Notes: generated by a model not told the origin, from the sequence alone. DNA of 48,554 bases from Catenulispora rubra (GCF_015356825.1 NZ_JAACYW010000060.1:1-48554); one strand, 5' to 3'; shown: positions 1 through 9,601, counted from the stretch's first letter. Program-made: numbers and translations.

Positions 1-89
1 CCCCAGCCCCGCCGCCACCGGTAGGGGGCGCGTCTGCGCTGCGGGACTGATTTGGGGATCGGCGGACCGGTGCCGCATAGTCCTATCTT

Positions 90-338
90 GTGAACTTCCG
101 CGACCGCCTCAGCCGTCGGCCCCGTCGTCCCCGCGCCTTCAGTCTGGCGACCGAGTTGCGCGTGTTGGCCGTCGGCCTGTTCGCGGTGGCCGGGGGCGCT
201 TTGCTGTTGAGCGAGTCGCAGCCGGTCGCCCCTTCGGAGGTGGCCGGGGCTGCGTTGGTCGTGGTCGCGGTGACGGTGTTGAACATCGCGGTGGGTCTGC
301 GCCGGGCTCGGCGCGCGGCCGACGCCGTCGAGCGCTGA
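90..338 (+). CDS. Small two-helix membrane protein, function unknown
   Basis: An 82-residue protein with a GTG start. The first 20 residues are very arginine-rich. Two hydrophobic stretches follow (about residues 23-41 and 51-70), joined by a short polar loop, and the C-terminus is again basic, so both ends are predicted to face the cytoplasm. A CATAGT sequence at 76-81 lies 8 bases before the GTG and there is no clear Shine-Dalgarno sequence, which suggests a leaderless transcript. The GNAT gene follows after 8 bases, so the two may be co-transcribed. I do not recognise the family; function cannot be assigned. Confidence 0.6.
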   Translation: MNFRDRLSRRPRRPRAFSLATELRVLAVGLFAVAGGALLLSESQPVAPSEVAGAALVVVAVTVLNIAVGLRRARRAADAVER

Positions 339-346
339 ACGGGGCG

Positions 347-865
347 ATGGTTGTCATGGCTCTGACTTTCGAGACGTATACCGAGATCCCCGAGTCGCTG
401 CGTCCTCTGCTCGTCGACATCTGGACCGATGCCACCAACGCCGGCGGGGCGATCGGTTTCGTCGCGCCGGTGGAGCGGGAGGTCGTGGACGCCAAGGCGT
501 TCCGGGCGTTCGCGGTCGGCAAGGATCTGATGCTGGTCGGGTTCGCGGACGGCCGGCCCGCCGCGTTCCTGGTCATCGTGGACCACCAGTTCCCGTTGAT
601 GAACCACGCGCGCCTGCTCAAGACCGTGGTCGTGGACCCGAAGCACCAGGGGCGGGGGTACGGGGCGGAACTGCTGCGGGCGGCCGAGCGGGTGGCGCGT
701 ACCCTCGACGGTGTCGAAATGCTCCACCTCACCTGCCGCGGCGGGCTCGGGCTGGAACACTTCTACAGCAAGTGCGGATACACCGAGGTCGGCCGCATCC
801 CGCGCATGTTGCGGGTCGCCGCGGACGACTACCGGGACGAGATCCACATGGCCCTGAGCCTGTAG
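347..865 (+). CDS. GNAT family N-acetyltransferase
   Basis: A 172-residue protein with the GNAT fold, which transfers an acetyl group from acetyl-CoA to an amine. The conserved acetyl-CoA loop is visible at residues 92-110 (KTVVVDPKHQGRGYGAELL), giving the Q/RxxGxG motif at QGRGYG. It is followed by a helix and a typical C-terminal stretch (HFYSKCGYTEVGRIP). The substrate cannot be read from the sequence. The start could be the ATG at 347 or the ATG at 356; the second gives a cleaner N-terminus (MALTFETY). The gene begins 8 bases after the upstream membrane-protein gene. Confidence 0.85.
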   Translation: MVVMALTFETYTEIPESLRPLLVDIWTDATNAGGAIGFVAPVEREVVDAKAFRAFAVGKDLMLVGFADGRPAAFLVIVDHQFPLMNHARLLKTVVVDPKHQGRGYGAELLRAAERVARTLDGVEMLHLTCRGGLGLEHFYSKCGYTEVGRIPRMLRVAADDYRDEIHMALSL

Positions 866-913
866 ACCTCGCACCCGGGGCTGGTCTCTCATACCGATGG
901 AAGGAGTCGGCGG

Positions 914-1327
914 ATGCCTGCCGACAACAAGACGGCTGACAAGGCCGAGGTGAAGGACGCGGCCGGCGTCGCCGTGGCGGCGATCGGCTCCGACTCCGGG
1001 ACCGACTCCGGGTCCGACTCCGAGACGCTGGCCGCCGGTGCGGCGGCGGCGCAGGGCAAGCACGCCACGATGCGCTACGCGACCCTGCGCATCGCGATCT
1101 TCATCGTCTCGCTCGCCGTGTTGTGGGGCCTGGTCGCGGCGACCGGTCACATCGTGACCGGCAACGGGGTGCTGTACCTGATGATGGGCGCGCTGCTGGT
1201 CTCCGGCATCGCGTCCTTCTTCCTGCTCTCCCGGCAGCGCGACGCGATGTCCGTGCAGGTCACCCGCCGGACCGAGCGCATGGCGCACAAGTTCGAGGAG
1301 AACGCGGCCATGGAGGACGAGGACTGA
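914..1327 (+). CDS. DUF4229 domain-containing membrane protein
   Basis: A 137-residue protein. The first 50 residues are disordered and contain a Ser/Asp repeat encoded by a 12-base tandem repeat (990-1025). Residues 53-110 match the two-helix arrangement of DUF4229 (transmembrane segments about 58-76 and 86-106), followed by a charged tail (RQRDAMSVQVTRRTERMA). The start is fixed by a strong AAGGAG at 901-906. Proteins of this family lie next to menaquinone genes in many actinomycetes, as here with mqnA, but no function is established. Just after the stop is an imperfect 23-base tandem duplication (1336-1358 and 1359-1381). Confidence 0.8.
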   Translation: MPADNKTADKAEVKDAAGVAVAAIGSDSGTDSGSDSETLAAGAAAAQGKHATMRYATLRIAIFIVSLAVLWGLVAATGHIVTGNGVLYLMMGALLVSGIASFFLLSRQRDAMSVQVTRRTERMAHKFEENAAMEDED

Positions 1328-1335
1328 GACGGGGT

Positions 1336-1381
1336 CCGAGCCGGGACCGAGACGAGGACCGAGCCGGAACCGAGACGAGCA
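1336..1381 (+). repeat. Imperfect 23-bp tandem duplication after the DUF4229 stop codon
   Basis: Two adjacent 23-base units (1336-1358 and 1359-1381) agree at 21 of 23 positions. They lie 9 bases after the stop codon and echo its context, GAGGACTGAG in the gene against GAGGACCGAG in the repeat. This is one of several post-stop repeats in the window. Confidence 0.8.
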
Positions 1382-1452
1382 CCGGCCCGCCCCACGCGGC
1401 GCGCCGGGGGGCGCGTGTCCGGCTCGCCGCTTTCGCCCGACTGCCCCGCCTC

Positions 1453-1486
1453 TGGACACCTGATCACCCGGTCGTACCCTAACCCC
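1453..1486 (+). promoter_or_regulatory. Predicted leaderless promoter of mqnA
   Basis: TGGACA at 1453-1458 and TACCCT at 1475-1480 are separated by 16 bases, close to the -35/-10 arrangement used by the housekeeping sigma factor of actinomycetes. The -10 box ends 6 bases before the GTG at 1487 and there is no Shine-Dalgarno sequence, so transcription would begin at or next to the start codon. Confidence 0.55.
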
Positions 1487-2377
1487 GTGGACGAACTCTC
1501 CGGAGCGCGGCTCGAAGCGCATCTCTCCCAGTGCCGGCGGCGACCCCGCGTCGGGCACATCCAGTTCCTCAACTGCCTGCCCATCTACTGGGGTCTGGTC
1601 AACTCCGGCGCGATCCTGGACATGGAGCTGATCAAACACAGCCCCGACGTGCTCTCCAACATGCTGGTGGCCGGCGACCTGGACATCGGCCCGATCAGCC
1701 TGGTGGAGTACCTCCGCAACGCCGAGGACCTGGTGGTCCTCCCCGACGTCGCGGTCGGCAGCGACGGCCCGGTGACCAGCTGCAACCTGGTCAGCAAGAT
1801 CCCCTATGAGCAGCTGCACGGCGCCCGCGTCGCGCTCGGCTCGACCAGCCGCACCACGGTCCAGCTGGCCAAGCTCATCCTGCGCGAGAAGTACGGCGTC
1901 ACGCCCGACTACTTCCCCTGCGCCCCCGACCTGGAGCAGATGCTCCGCGAGGGGGACGCCGGCGTGATCATCGGCGACCCGGCCCTGCGCGCCTGGCTCT
2001 ACGACTCCGACCGCCTCGGCACCAACCTCCTCGACCTCGGCCAGGCCTGGAAAGACTGGACCGGGCTGCCGATGGTGTTCGCCGTCTGGGCGGTCCGCAA
2101 GGAGTACCTGGAGCGCTGCCCGGACATCGTCCACGAGGTCCATCGCGGCTTCCTGCGCAGCCGCGACATCTCCCTGGAGCACGTCGACAAGGTGGCCCGC
2201 CAGGTCGAGCGCTGGGAGCAGTTCCCGGCCGCGGAGCTGGAGGACTACTTCACGACGCTGGACTTCTCCCTGGGGGAGCGCCAGCTGGAGGGGGTCCGCG
2301 AGTTCGCCCGCCAGGTCGGCGACCAGATCGGCGTGCTGCAAGTGCCGGAGGTCATGCTGCTGCCACAGCAGATCTGA
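1487..2377 (+). CDS. mqnA: Chorismate dehydratase MqnA (futalosine pathway)
   Basis: A 296-residue enzyme that converts chorismate to 3-[(1-carboxyvinyl)oxy]benzoate, the first committed step of the futalosine route to menaquinone. Family hallmarks are RVGHIQFLNCLPIYW at residues 21-35, an SPDVLSNMLVAGDLDIGPIS stretch, GSTSRTTVQLAKLIL and GVIIGDPALRA, consistent with the periplasmic-binding-protein-like fold. The frame stays open back to 1415, but the GTG at 1487 is preferred because a TACCCT -10 box lies 6 bases upstream and the residues before it are not conserved-looking. mqnC lies 1.9 kb downstream on the same strand; mqnB, mqnD and mqnE are not in the window. Confidence 0.95.
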   Translation: MDELSGARLEAHLSQCRRRPRVGHIQFLNCLPIYWGLVNSGAILDMELIKHSPDVLSNMLVAGDLDIGPISLVEYLRNAEDLVVLPDVAVGSDGPVTSCNLVSKIPYEQLHGARVALGSTSRTTVQLAKLILREKYGVTPDYFPCAPDLEQMLREGDAGVIIGDPALRAWLYDSDRLGTNLLDLGQAWKDWTGLPMVFAVWAVRKEYLERCPDIVHEVHRGFLRSRDISLEHVDKVARQVERWEQFPAAELEDYFTTLDFSLGERQLEGVREFARQVGDQIGVLQVPEVMLLPQQI

Positions 2378-2393
2378 GCCGGGTCCGTCCGGG

Positions 2394-2416
2394 GGCGCCG
2401 GAGGGGAGCCGGCGCC
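2394..2416 (+). terminator. Probable terminator hairpin after mqnA
   Basis: GGCGCCGG (2394-2401) pairs perfectly with CCGGCGCC (2409-2416) around a 7-base loop, 17 bases after the mqnA stop. There is no T tract, which is common for terminators in very high-G+C actinomycetes. Confidence 0.45.
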
Positions 2417-2457
2417 ACGGGGGTCGTCCGCACACCGCCTGGAACCGCGGCGTGGGC

Positions 2458-2487
2458 TAGACTGGTTGTTACTTATCGGTAGCTAAC
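2458..2487 (+). promoter_or_regulatory. -10 box with overlapping operator-like dyad before the thioesterase
   Basis: TAGACT at 2458-2463 resembles a -10 box. Directly downstream is an A/T-rich imperfect palindrome, GTTACTTATCGGTAGCTAAC (2468-2487), symmetric at 14 of 20 positions and strikingly low in G+C for this genome. A regulator bound there would sit on the transcription start region. TTACT-N-TCGGTA cores of this kind are seen in operators of TetR-type regulators of acyl-CoA metabolism; that match is from memory. The regulator is not encoded nearby. Confidence 0.45.
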
Positions 2488-2524
2488 TCAGTGAGTCGCG
2501 CCCGGATCTGGGAGGACCGCAGCC

Positions 2525-3064
2525 ATGACCGAGACCGTTGAGGGCGTCGACGACGCCGCCGCGGCCGACGCCGACCGCACCCGCACCTACAGCTGGAGCG
2601 ATCCGCTGGCCTCCTTCGCCGAAGGCGCGGGCCTGTCCGGCATCGAATACCTGCGGGCCATGGCCGAGGGCCGGATCCCGTGGCCGCCGATCGCTGCGAC
2701 GACCGGCATCTACCTCGGCGACGTCGAGGAGGGCCGGGTGGTGTTCACCGTGACGCCCCAGGAGTTCCACTACAACCCGATCGGGTCGGTGCACGGCGGC
2801 GTCTTCGCCACGATGCTGGACTCCTCCTGCGGTTGCGCGGTGCAGTCACTGCTGCCGGCCGGCGACTACTACACCTCGCTCGACCTGTCGGTGAAGTTCG
2901 TGCGCGGCATGACCAAGGACACCGGCCAAGTCCAATGCATCGGTACGGTCACGCACATGGGCCGCCGCACGGCGCTCGCCGAGGCGCGCATCGTCGACGG
3001 GAACGGCAAGCTCTACGCGACCGCCACCTCGACCTGCATGATCTTCCGCGCCGGCGACAAGTAG
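2525..3064 (+). CDS. PaaI-type hotdog-fold thioesterase
   Basis: A 179-residue acyl-CoA thioesterase of the PaaI/4HBT hotdog superfamily, which hydrolyses acyl- or aryl-CoA thioesters. The diagnostic loop and helix are at about residues 80-105 (FHYNPIGSVHGGVFATMLDS, with the HGG motif). The second half of the fold carries YTSLDLSVKFVRGM and ARIVDGNGKLYATATSTCMIF. The ATG at 2525 is preceded by GGGAGGA (2510-2516), a good ribosome binding site. It stands alone between mqnA and the DUF1152 gene behind its own operator-like promoter. The natural thioester is unknown. A TAGCCGCGC sequence including the stop codon recurs 58 bases downstream (3120-3128). Confidence 0.88.
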   Translation: MTETVEGVDDAAAADADRTRTYSWSDPLASFAEGAGLSGIEYLRAMAEGRIPWPPIAATTGIYLGDVEEGRVVFTVTPQEFHYNPIGSVHGGVFATMLDSSCGCAVQSLLPAGDYYTSLDLSVKFVRGMTKDTGQVQCIGTVTHMGRRTALAEARIVDGNGKLYATATSTCMIFRAGDK

Positions 3065-3203
3065 CCGCGCGGACAGCGACCGGACGCAGCAGCAGCAGCG
3101 CGGCGGCGGCGGCGCACGCTAGCCGCGCACAACAGCAGCGCACAACAGAGCGCACCGCGTAACCACGCGCACAGCAGCCGCCCTCCCATTATCGTCCTCA
3201 GCC

Positions 3204-4166
3204 ATGACCACCAGCCTGCGCGAGCTGCCGCTGTTCGCCGCCCTCGCCGACTCCCGCCGCGTCCTGATCGCCGGCGCCGGCGGCGGGTTCGACGTCCTCG
3301 GCGGGATCCCCCTGGCCCTGGCGCTACGGGAGCGTGGCGCCGAGGTTTTCCTCGGCAACCTGACCTTCGTCTCCTCCGGCTTCAGCCTCGACGCCTGGCT
3401 CGCCCCCGACGTCGCGGCCATCACGCCGACCAGCGGCGGCTTCACCGATTACTTCCCGGAGCGCACGCTCGCGCGCTGGCTGGACACCGTCGGCGAACCG
3501 TCGACCGTCTACTCCTTCCAGCGCACCGGCGTCGAGCCCCTGCGCGAGGCGTACCGGGCCCTGATCGCGCACCACGAGATCGACGCGATCGTGCTGGTGG
3601 ACGGCGGCACCGACATCCTCATGCGCGGCGACGAGACGGGCCTGGGCACGCCGGAGGAGGACATGCTGAGCCTGGCGGCCGTGGCGGGTCTGGCCGAGAT
3701 CCCGGTCCGGCTGGTGGTCAGCATCGGCTTCGGCATTGACGCCTACCACGGCGTGAACCACGTGCAGGTTCTGGAGAACCTCGCGGACCTCGACACCGAC
3801 GGCGCGTACCTGGGCGCCTTCTCCATCCCGCGCGCCAGCCGCGAGGGCTCGCTCTACCTCGACGCCGTGGCGTACGCGCAGGAGAACACCCCTCTGCGGC
3901 CCTCGATCGTGCACGGCCAGATCGCCTCGGCGATGCTCGGCGTGTGTGGCGACATCCACTTCACACAACGCACACACAACAGTGTGCTTTTCGTGAACCC
4001 CCTCATGGCGATGTACTTCACAGTCACCGTCGAAGGGCTCGCGGCCCGACACCTCTACTTGCCGGAGTTGGAAGGTACTCAGACCTTCCGACAGATCTCG
4101 TCGATCATCGGACGGTTTCGTGACAGTCTGGCCGAGCGCCGGATACCCAGACAGTTTCCGCACTGA
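3204..4166 (+). CDS. DUF1152 domain-containing protein
   Basis: A 320-residue protein matching the DUF1152 family. Visible elements are a glycine-rich loop near the N-terminus (RRVLIAGAGGGFDVLGGIPL, about residues 19-38), an acidic segment in the middle (IDAIVLVDGGTDILMRGDE), and a conserved C-terminal region with an HNS motif (RTHNSVLFVNPLMAMYF). The function of the family is unknown; the N-terminal loop looks like a nucleotide- or phosphate-binding turn, but that is inference. TATCGT (3190-3195) lies 8 bases before the ATG, suggesting a leaderless transcript. The stop codon lies inside the first copy of a perfect 23-base tandem duplication. Confidence 0.85.
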   Translation: MTTSLRELPLFAALADSRRVLIAGAGGGFDVLGGIPLALALRERGAEVFLGNLTFVSSGFSLDAWLAPDVAAITPTSGGFTDYFPERTLARWLDTVGEPSTVYSFQRTGVEPLREAYRALIAHHEIDAIVLVDGGTDILMRGDETGLGTPEEDMLSLAAVAGLAEIPVRLVVSIGFGIDAYHGVNHVQVLENLADLDTDGAYLGAFSIPRASREGSLYLDAVAYAQENTPLRPSIVHGQIASAMLGVCGDIHFTQRTHNSVLFVNPLMAMYFTVTVEGLAARHLYLPELEGTQTFRQISSIIGRFRDSLAERRIPRQFPH

Positions 4167-4201
4167 CAGCCGAAGTACTTCCGCACTGACAGCCGAAGTA
4201 C
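4156..4201 (+). repeat. Perfect 23-bp tandem duplication containing the DUF1152 stop codon
   Basis: The 23 bases at 4156-4178 are repeated exactly at 4179-4201. Each copy contains CCGCACTGACAG, so the TGA stop at 4164-4166 is duplicated at 4187-4189. The second copy ends 41 bases before the mqnC start codon. Confidence 0.95.
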
Positions 4202-4242
4202 CCTGGAGGGGCACTGAAGATCCCGGACGAAGGGCACGCCCG

Positions 4243-5457
4243 ATGAGCAAGCAGATCTCCGCGGAGCTCCAAGACGCCCTCGACCGGGCGGCCGACGGCG
4301 GCCGCATCGAGTACGAGGAAGCGCTGGAGCTGTACCGCCACGCGCCTCTGCACTCCTTGGGCACCGCCGCGGACGCGGCACGCCGCAAGCGCTACTCCGG
4401 CGTGTACGGCGAGCACGGTGAGATCGCGACGTACATCATCGAGCGGAACATCAACTACACCAACGCCTGCGTCACCGCGTGCAAGTTCTGCGCCTTCTAC
4501 GCGGCGCCGAAGTCCGACAAGGTCTGGAGCCGTCCGCTGGAGGACATCCTCCGGCGCTGCGCGGAGACCGTGGCCCTCGGCGGCACGCAGATCATGTTCC
4601 AGGGCGGCCACCATCCGGACTACGGCGTCGAGTACTACGAAGAGAACTTCCGCGCCATCAAGGCCGAGTACCCGCAGCTGGTCATCCACTCCCTGGGTGC
4701 CTCCGAAGTGCAGCACATGGCGAAGGTCTCCGGCGTCACCATCGAAGAGGCCATCACCCGCCTGAAGGACTCCGGTCTGGACTCCTTCGCCGGCGCCGGC
4801 GCCGAACTGCTGCCGGCCCGCCCCCGCACCGCCATCGCTCCGCTTAAGGAGTCCGGAGAACGCTGGCTGGAGATCATGGAGACGGCCCACGGCCTCGGCC
4901 TGGAGAGCACCTCCACGATGCTCATGGGCACCGGAGAGACCAACGCAGAGCGCATCGAGCACCTGCGCATGATCCGGGACGTCCAGGACCGCACCGGCGG
5001 CTTCCGCGCCTTCATCCCGTACACGTACCAGCCGGAGAACAACCACCTGAAGGGCCGCACGCAGGCCACGATGTTCGAGTACCTGCGCCTGATCGCGGTC
5101 GCCCGCCTGTACCTCCACAACGTCGCGCACATCCAGGGCTCCTGGCTGACGGTCGGCAAGGAGGCCGGCCAGCTGTCCCTACACTACGGCGCCGACGACC
5201 TCGGCTCGGTGATGCTGGAGGAGAACGTGGTCTCCTCCGCCGGCGCGAAGCACCGCTCCAACCGCATGGAGCTGATCCACCTGATCCGCGCCGCCGGCCG
5301 CGTCCCGGCCCAGCGCAGCACCACCTACGACCTCATCACCGTGCACGACGACCCGGCGCACGACCCGGTCGACGACCACGTGATGAGCCACATCGCCTCC
5401 ACGGCGATCGAGGGCGGTACCGCGCATCCGGAGCTGAAGCTCGTCGACGTGCGGTAG
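4243..5457 (+). CDS. mqnC: Cyclic dehypoxanthinyl futalosine synthase MqnC
   Basis: A 404-residue radical S-adenosylmethionine enzyme that closes the ring of dehypoxanthinyl futalosine in menaquinone synthesis. The iron-sulfur cluster motif CX3CX2C is CVTACKFC at C76, C80 and C83. Other family features are GGTQIMFQGGHHPDYGVEYY, LHSLGASEVQHMAKVSGVTI, FAGAGAELLPARPR and FIPYTYQPENNHLKG. The open frame extends upstream to 4120 but runs through the 23-base duplication and the DUF1152 tail; the ATG at 4243 gives the expected N-terminus. The downstream DUF1003 gene begins 22 bases after the stop. Confidence 0.95.
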   Translation: MSKQISAELQDALDRAADGGRIEYEEALELYRHAPLHSLGTAADAARRKRYSGVYGEHGEIATYIIERNINYTNACVTACKFCAFYAAPKSDKVWSRPLEDILRRCAETVALGGTQIMFQGGHHPDYGVEYYEENFRAIKAEYPQLVIHSLGASEVQHMAKVSGVTIEEAITRLKDSGLDSFAGAGAELLPARPRTAIAPLKESGERWLEIMETAHGLGLESTSTMLMGTGETNAERIEHLRMIRDVQDRTGGFRAFIPYTYQPENNHLKGRTQATMFEYLRLIAVARLYLHNVAHIQGSWLTVGKEAGQLSLHYGADDLGSVMLEENVVSSAGAKHRSNRMELIHLIRAAGRVPAQRSTTYDLITVHDDPAHDPVDDHVMSHIASTAIEGGTAHPELKLVDVR

Positions 5458-5479
5458 GGCGTCCCCGATAATTCAGCGC

Positions 5480-5920
5480 ATGACCAGTGCGACTGAAACG
5501 CCGCAGCACGTCCCGGCTGACAAGCACCACTCGACGCTCCGGCACCCGGCTGTCATAGCGGTCCAGCGCAAGCGTGCCCAGAGCGTCCAGCTCCGGATCG
5601 CCGACCAGATCACCCGCTTCGCCGGGTCGATGCAGTTCGTCTACATCCACGCGGTGCTCTTCGCCGTCTGGATGCTGGGGCTGGAGAAGAGCCCGTGGCC
5701 CACGCTGACGCTCGTCGTGTCGCTCGAGGCGATCTTCCTGTCCACCTTCGTGATGATCGGCCAGAACCGCCAGGCCGAGATCTCGCAGGCCAAGGCGGAC
5801 CACGACTACCGGGAGCAGGAACTGGAGCTCGACCACAACACGAAGGTCACCGAGCTCATCCACCAGCTGACCATAGAGATCCACGCGGCGGTGGCCGCCG
5901 AGAAGCAGCAGCAGAACTGA
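5480..5920 (+). CDS. DUF1003 domain-containing membrane protein
   Basis: A 146-residue protein with the DUF1003 layout: a basic N-terminus, an amphipathic stretch (RIADQITRFAGSMQFVYIH), two transmembrane segments (about 50-67 and 74-94), and a charged, probably coiled-coil tail (residues 97-143). The conserved MIGQNRQAE motif follows the second helix. The family is of unknown function. GATAAT at 5467-5472 lies 7 bases before the ATG, suggesting a leaderless promoter despite the short 22-base gap after mqnC. Confidence 0.88.
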   Translation: MTSATETPQHVPADKHHSTLRHPAVIAVQRKRAQSVQLRIADQITRFAGSMQFVYIHAVLFAVWMLGLEKSPWPTLTLVVSLEAIFLSTFVMIGQNRQAEISQAKADHDYREQELELDHNTKVTELIHQLTIEIHAAVAAEKQQQN

Positions 5921-5980
5921 GAACCGCGACACGCCGAACAGCCTCTATGCAGAGCTACTGGGAAGTAAGACAGTGAGGGA

Positions 5981-7525
<1,545 letters not shown>

Positions 7526-7552
7526 TAAGCACCCTGTTCGCCACCGGATCCT

Positions 7553-7601
7553 GCTGACGTCCGGGGCCTTCGACCCCGCTTGGCAACCCCGTGACGTCAG
7601 C
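7553..7601 (+). other. Structured intergenic element (nested inverted repeats)
   Basis: GCTGACGTC (7553-7561) pairs perfectly with GACGTCAGC (7593-7601), enclosing a smaller hairpin CGGGG (7562-7566) / CCCCG (7574-7578). A second CCCC (near 7587-7590) could pair with the same G run, giving alternative folds. It lies 27 bases after the acyl-CoA synthetase stop and 170 bases before the next start. It may be a terminator without a T tract or a leader structure. The palindromic TGACGTCA core could instead be a protein-binding site. No known riboswitch class was recognised. Confidence 0.4.
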
Positions 7602-7770
7602 CCCCTGCCATCCACAACGCCCCTCTTTGTCGTACGATCCATGATCCAGAAGCGCGCAGTTGGGGCTTTGTTCAACCGACGGTGCGCCCGCCGTCCACTT
7701 TCGCCTCGGAGGATACCGGGCGGCGACCGGCCATCCCGGGCTGCTCGCACATCACAAGGGGGTCCCAACC

Positions 7771-9444
7771 TTGTCCCGCACCGTCACCCGGCTCGCCGTA
7801 GCCGGCGGCCTCACCGCCCTGCTCGGCGGCGTCCTGGCCGTCGCCCCGTCGCAGGCGGCCTCGCCCACCAAGTCGCACGCCCCGGCCAAGCACGTGCTCC
7901 TGATCTCCGTGGACGGCCTGCACCAGTCCGACCTGGCCTGGTACGTGAAGCAGCACCCGGAGTCGGCGCTGGCCAAGCTGGTCAAGGGCGGCGTGGACTA
8001 CTCCGCGGCCTCGACCCCGGTCCCGTCGGACTCCTTCCCCGGCATGACCGCGCAGGTCACCGGCGGCAACCCGGGTACCACCGGGGTCTACTACGACGAC
8101 ACCTTCAACCACGGCCTGCTGCCGGCCGGCACCACCAAGTGCGACGGCAGTGTCCCGCTGGGCGCCGAGGTGTCCTACACCGAGGCCGCCGACTGGAACC
8201 TGAACTCGCTGGACGCCGGCCAGGGCCTGACCGGCCTGCCGAACTCGATCCTGAACCTCACCGGTGACGCCAAGAAGCTGATGAACCCGGCGAACCTGCC
8301 CGTGGACCCGAAGACCTGCAAGCCGGTCTACCCGAACAGCTACCTGCAGGTGAACACGGTCTTCAACGTGGTTCACGACGCCGGCCTGCGCACCGCGTGG
8401 TCCGACAAGCACGCCGCGTACGACCTGCTGTCCGGCCCCGAGGGCAACGGCATCCAGGACCTGTTCGCGCCCGAGATCAACAGCCAGGACCCGGCGCTGC
8501 CCGCCGGCAAGGACTGGACCACCGACAACGCCGCGACCCGGCAGTACGACGACTACAAGGTCCAGGCCGTCCTCAACGAGATCGACGGCTACGACCACAG
8601 CGGCAAGACCAAGGTCGGCACTCCGGCTGTCTTCGGCCTGAACTTCCAGTCCGTCTCCACCGCGCAGAAGCTCCCGACCTCCGAGGGCCAGCCCGGCGGC
8701 TACCTCGCCGACGGCCAGACCCCGGGCCCGCTGCTGTCCGGCGCGCTGGACTTCGTCAACGGCGAGGTCGGCAAGTTCACCGCCGAGCTGAAGAAGAAGG
8801 GCCTGGCGAAGGGCACCACGATCATCCTGTCCGCCAAGCACGCCCAGTCCCCGAAGAACCCGGCCGCGCTCACCCGCATCCCGGACGGCCCGCTGCTCGA
8901 CGGCCTGAACGCGGCCTGGAAGAAGGCCCACCCGGGCGCCGGCGACCTGGTCGCGCTGTCCACCGACGACGACGGCATGCTGCTGTGGCTCAACGACCGC
9001 AGCCAGGCCGCCGCCGACTTCGCCAAGAAGTACCTGCTGGCCCAGAGCGGCACTGGCAACGACATCAAGGGCAACCCGAAGGCGTACACGCACAGCGGTC
9101 TGACCACCGTCTACGCCGGCGCCGAGGCCCGCAAGTACTTCCACGTGCAGCCGGGCGACAACCGGGTGCCGGACATCTTCGCCATCGCGCAGCACGGCGT
9201 GGTGTTCACCGGCGGCAAGGGCAAGATCGCCGAGCACGGCGGCGCGGCCGCGGACGACACCAACGTGCCGATCGTGGTGTCGGGCGCCGGTGTCAGCGAG
9301 CGCGGCGTGAACGACCAGAAGGTCGAGACCACGCAGATCGCGCCGACCATCCTGCGCCTGCTCGGCCTGGACTCGCAGCGCCTGCAGGCGGTGCGGATCG
9401 AGCACACCAAGGTGCTGCCGGAGCTCGGCCGCGAGTGCGACTGA
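7771..9444 (+). CDS. Secreted alkaline phosphatase / nucleotide pyrophosphatase-phosphodiesterase family protein
   Basis: A 557-residue exported phosphohydrolase with the alkaline-phosphatase-superfamily fold, which binds two metal ions. A TTG start at 7771 is chosen because an AAGGGGG Shine-Dalgarno (around 7754-7760) precedes it and it begins a clean signal peptide (SRTVTRLAVAGGLTALLGG, cleavage after PSQAA at about residue 30). Metal and nucleophile regions: LLISVDGLHQSDL near D48, STPVPSDSFPGMTAQVTGG, LSTDDDGMLLWLND and the C-terminal EHGGAAADDTNVPIVVSGAG. The substrate is unknown; nucleotide or phosphodiester substrates are usual. It is followed by decamer repeats and a strong terminator. 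Confidence 0.85.
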   Translation: MSRTVTRLAVAGGLTALLGGVLAVAPSQAASPTKSHAPAKHVLLISVDGLHQSDLAWYVKQHPESALAKLVKGGVDYSAASTPVPSDSFPGMTAQVTGGNPGTTGVYYDDTFNHGLLPAGTTKCDGSVPLGAEVSYTEAADWNLNSLDAGQGLTGLPNSILNLTGDAKKLMNPANLPVDPKTCKPVYPNSYLQVNTVFNVVHDAGLRTAWSDKHAAYDLLSGPEGNGIQDLFAPEINSQDPALPAGKDWTTDNAATRQYDDYKVQAVLNEIDGYDHSGKTKVGTPAVFGLNFQSVSTAQKLPTSEGQPGGYLADGQTPGPLLSGALDFVNGEVGKFTAELKKKGLAKGTTIILSAKHAQSPKNPAALTRIPDGPLLDGLNAAWKKAHPGAGDLVALSTDDDGMLLWLNDRSQAAADFAKKYLLAQSGTGNDIKGNPKAYTHSGLTTVYAGAEARKYFHVQPGDNRVPDIFAIAQHGVVFTGGKGKIAEHGGAAADDTNVPIVVSGAGVSERGVNDQKVETTQIAPTILRLLGLDSQRLQAVRIEHTKVLPELGRECD

Positions 9445-9463
9445 GCTGATCGCGAGCTCAACC

Positions 9464-9493
9464 GAGGTGAGCTGAGGTGAGCTGAGGTGAGTT
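9464..9493 (+). repeat. Decamer tandem repeat downstream of the phosphodiesterase gene
   Basis: GAGGTGAGCT occurs at 9464-9473 and 9474-9483, with GAGGTGAGTT at 9484-9493. The units resemble the stop-codon context CTGAGCTGA at 9441-9449. Confidence 0.9.
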
Positions 9494-9502
9494 GAGACAA
9501 GG

Positions 9503-9543
9503 CCGCCGGGCCGGTGCGTTCCGCGCACCGGCCCGGCGGTTTT
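9503..9543 (+). terminator. Strong intrinsic terminator
   Basis: A perfect 16-bp stem (9503-9518 with 9524-9539) closes a 5-base loop and is followed by TTTT (9540-9543). It ends the phosphodiesterase transcript. Confidence 0.9.
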
Positions 9544-9601
9544 CCGTGGACCGTAAGCCCTCGCGCGGCCCCGGCCGCACGCCGTGCCTTAACCTCGAAC
9601 G

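Noticed and set aside
83..2341. A 752-codon open frame on the minus strand across mqnA and its neighbours
   Set aside because: It lies antisense to several well-supported genes, has the Val/Gly/Arg/His-rich composition typical of antisense frames in high-G+C DNA, and contains no recognisable domain.
3088..3150. CAG/CGG triplet runs after the thioesterase gene, considered as a coding or RNA element
   Set aside because: Only low-complexity sequence with no stable start, frame or fold; kept only as part of the post-stop repeat observation.
7553..7601. SAM-type riboswitch because of a GGCAACCCC segment
   Set aside because: The other conserved SAM-I or SAM-IV blocks are missing and the downstream gene is not in sulfur metabolism.
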